Source: Candidatus Woesearchaeota archaeon (GTDB lineage: Archaea; Nanobdellota; Nanobdellia; Woesearchaeales; JAFGLG01). Taken from it: 33,386 bases of DNA. A model generated the notes under the pieces. It made no database searches and was not told where the DNA came from. It worked only from the letters and a program-made list of their open reading frames with translations. Positions 32,880-33,386 of this stretch are shown here, piece after piece; position 1 is the first letter of the stretch; each line of letters begins with the position of its first letter. Location: contig JAFGLG010000014.1 of NCBI GenBank assembly GCA_016928155.1, forward strand, positions 1 to 33,386. The letters are read 5' to 3'. The position numbers and the translations under genes are program-made.

Positions 32880-33386
32880 CACCTCTAAGAGATGCATCTC
32901 CCTCTTGATGATTCTGATTTTCCTGTTCGCAAACATCTCTTTTGTCTACGCGCAGACTTGCATGACCAGGAATGCTGCCACTGGAGAGATCCTGTCAAGA
33001 CTGCGCGCTGATCCCCTTGTATGGGGCCTTGTTCTGCAGGAATACGACTCAGACAGTGATGGGACCTTGAACACCCAAGAGCTTGGCAATCTTCAGGCTG
33101 CTGTCATGGGCAGGGTCGATGCAGTTATTGTCAACAGGAACTATGAAGAGCTTGTAGAGGACTCAGGTCTTGTTGGCAAGATAACCTCAGAGGATGCTGA
33201 TGTCATAACCAGGGCAGAGGTCCAGAGCATCGCCTTTTCAAGATCGCCTTCAGCTCCCATTAAACTTGACCTCGGCAGGCTTGAGAATTCTCTGCTTTCT
33301 GAAACAGAAGTGCAGAGCAGGTTCGGTCTCTCACCAACAGAAATCGCGAACCATGATGGTGTCAAGCTAGGTGGCAGGATAGGTGA
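32869..33386 (+). CDS. Secreted EF-hand protein (3' partial)
   Basis: The ATG at 32869 lies 7 nt after GAGGTG (32856-32861), inside the end of the AbrB gene, and the frame is open to the window edge. The N-terminus is a signal peptide (hydrophobic core LLMILIFLFANISF, cleavage after VYA). At about residues 63-75 DSDSDGTLNTQE is a canonical EF-hand calcium loop. The signal peptide resembles that of the giant protein (AYA or VYA before Gln), and this may be the start of another very large surface protein; the visible 172 residues show no other domain. Confidence 0.8.
   Translation, partial: MRSDTSKRCISLLMILIFLFANISFVYAQTCMTRNAATGEILSRLRADPLVWGLVLQEYDSDSDGTLNTQELGNLQAAVMGRVDAVIVNRNYEELVEDSGLVGKITSEDADVITRAEVQSIAFSRSPSAPIKLDLGRLENSLLSETEVQSRFGLSPTEIANHDGVKLGGRIG

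Noticed and set aside
1-33386. Long minus-strand frames opposite the repeat protein and the giant gene
   Set aside because: They are shadows caused by the codon bias of the real plus-strand genes, with low-complexity translations and no start signals.
32724-33386. MazEF-like toxin-antitoxin pair
   Set aside because: The AbrB-type gene is followed by a signal-peptide protein with an EF-hand, not by a small toxin.

Overview
The window looks archaeal, most likely from a small-genome DPANN-type lineage such as Woesearchaeota or Pacearchaeota. The phylum is inference. The sequence itself shows archaeal promoters: AT-rich TATA boxes centred about 26-27 nt before the start codon at 6682, 7228 and 9912, so those mRNAs should be leaderless. 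Other genes carry GAGGTG ribosome sites. It also encodes an EndoQ-type PHP endonuclease, a class III (pilin-type) signal peptide and an archaeal-style winged-helix regulator. No rRNA, tRNA, CRISPR array or intact insertion sequence was seen.

Layout. 3-5438 (+) is the 3' part of a very large extracellular protein built from MopE-like, Asp/Cys-rich metal-binding repeats followed by Ig-like domains. 5452-9912 holds housekeeping-type genes: a P-loop kinase (-), an unknown gene that seems to start at ATT (+), a HIT protein (+), EndoQ (+), a 34-residue Lys/Ala-rich basic protein with its own terminator (-), and a two-gene membrane operon with an M50 protease (-). 9944-10398 is a long AT-rich gap. 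10399-12237 (+) is a tight run: winged-helix regulator, pilin-type-anchored Ig protein, and two small unknown proteins. It leads into one uninterrupted gene of 6,464 codons (12397-31791) that fills 58% of the window. After that come an unknown minus-strand gene that overlaps the giant gene's stop codon, an AbrB-type regulator behind a 12-bp inverted repeat, and the start of another secreted protein with an EF-hand.

The giant protein is the main discovery. It has a signal peptide and five close cysteine pairs in residues 69-781. It then has no cysteine at all until residue 6463. In this cysteine-free stretch lie TPR-like helices, a 420-residue coiled coil, a SecA-like DEAD motor with intact motifs, a Gly/Ala-rich hydrophobic hairpin, a PP2C phosphatase with its metal ligands, and a pyruvate-phosphate-dikinase-like ATP-grasp plus phosphohistidine pair lacking the PEP/pyruvate barrel. 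A secreted protein that carries ATP-dependent and phospho-signalling domains suggests either a cell-surface machine or a protein delivered into another cell. That interpretation is inference; the domain order and cysteine pattern are read directly. The tight upstream genes suggest a regulated surface operon, and the flanking secreted proteins suggest that this genome segment is devoted to the cell surface.
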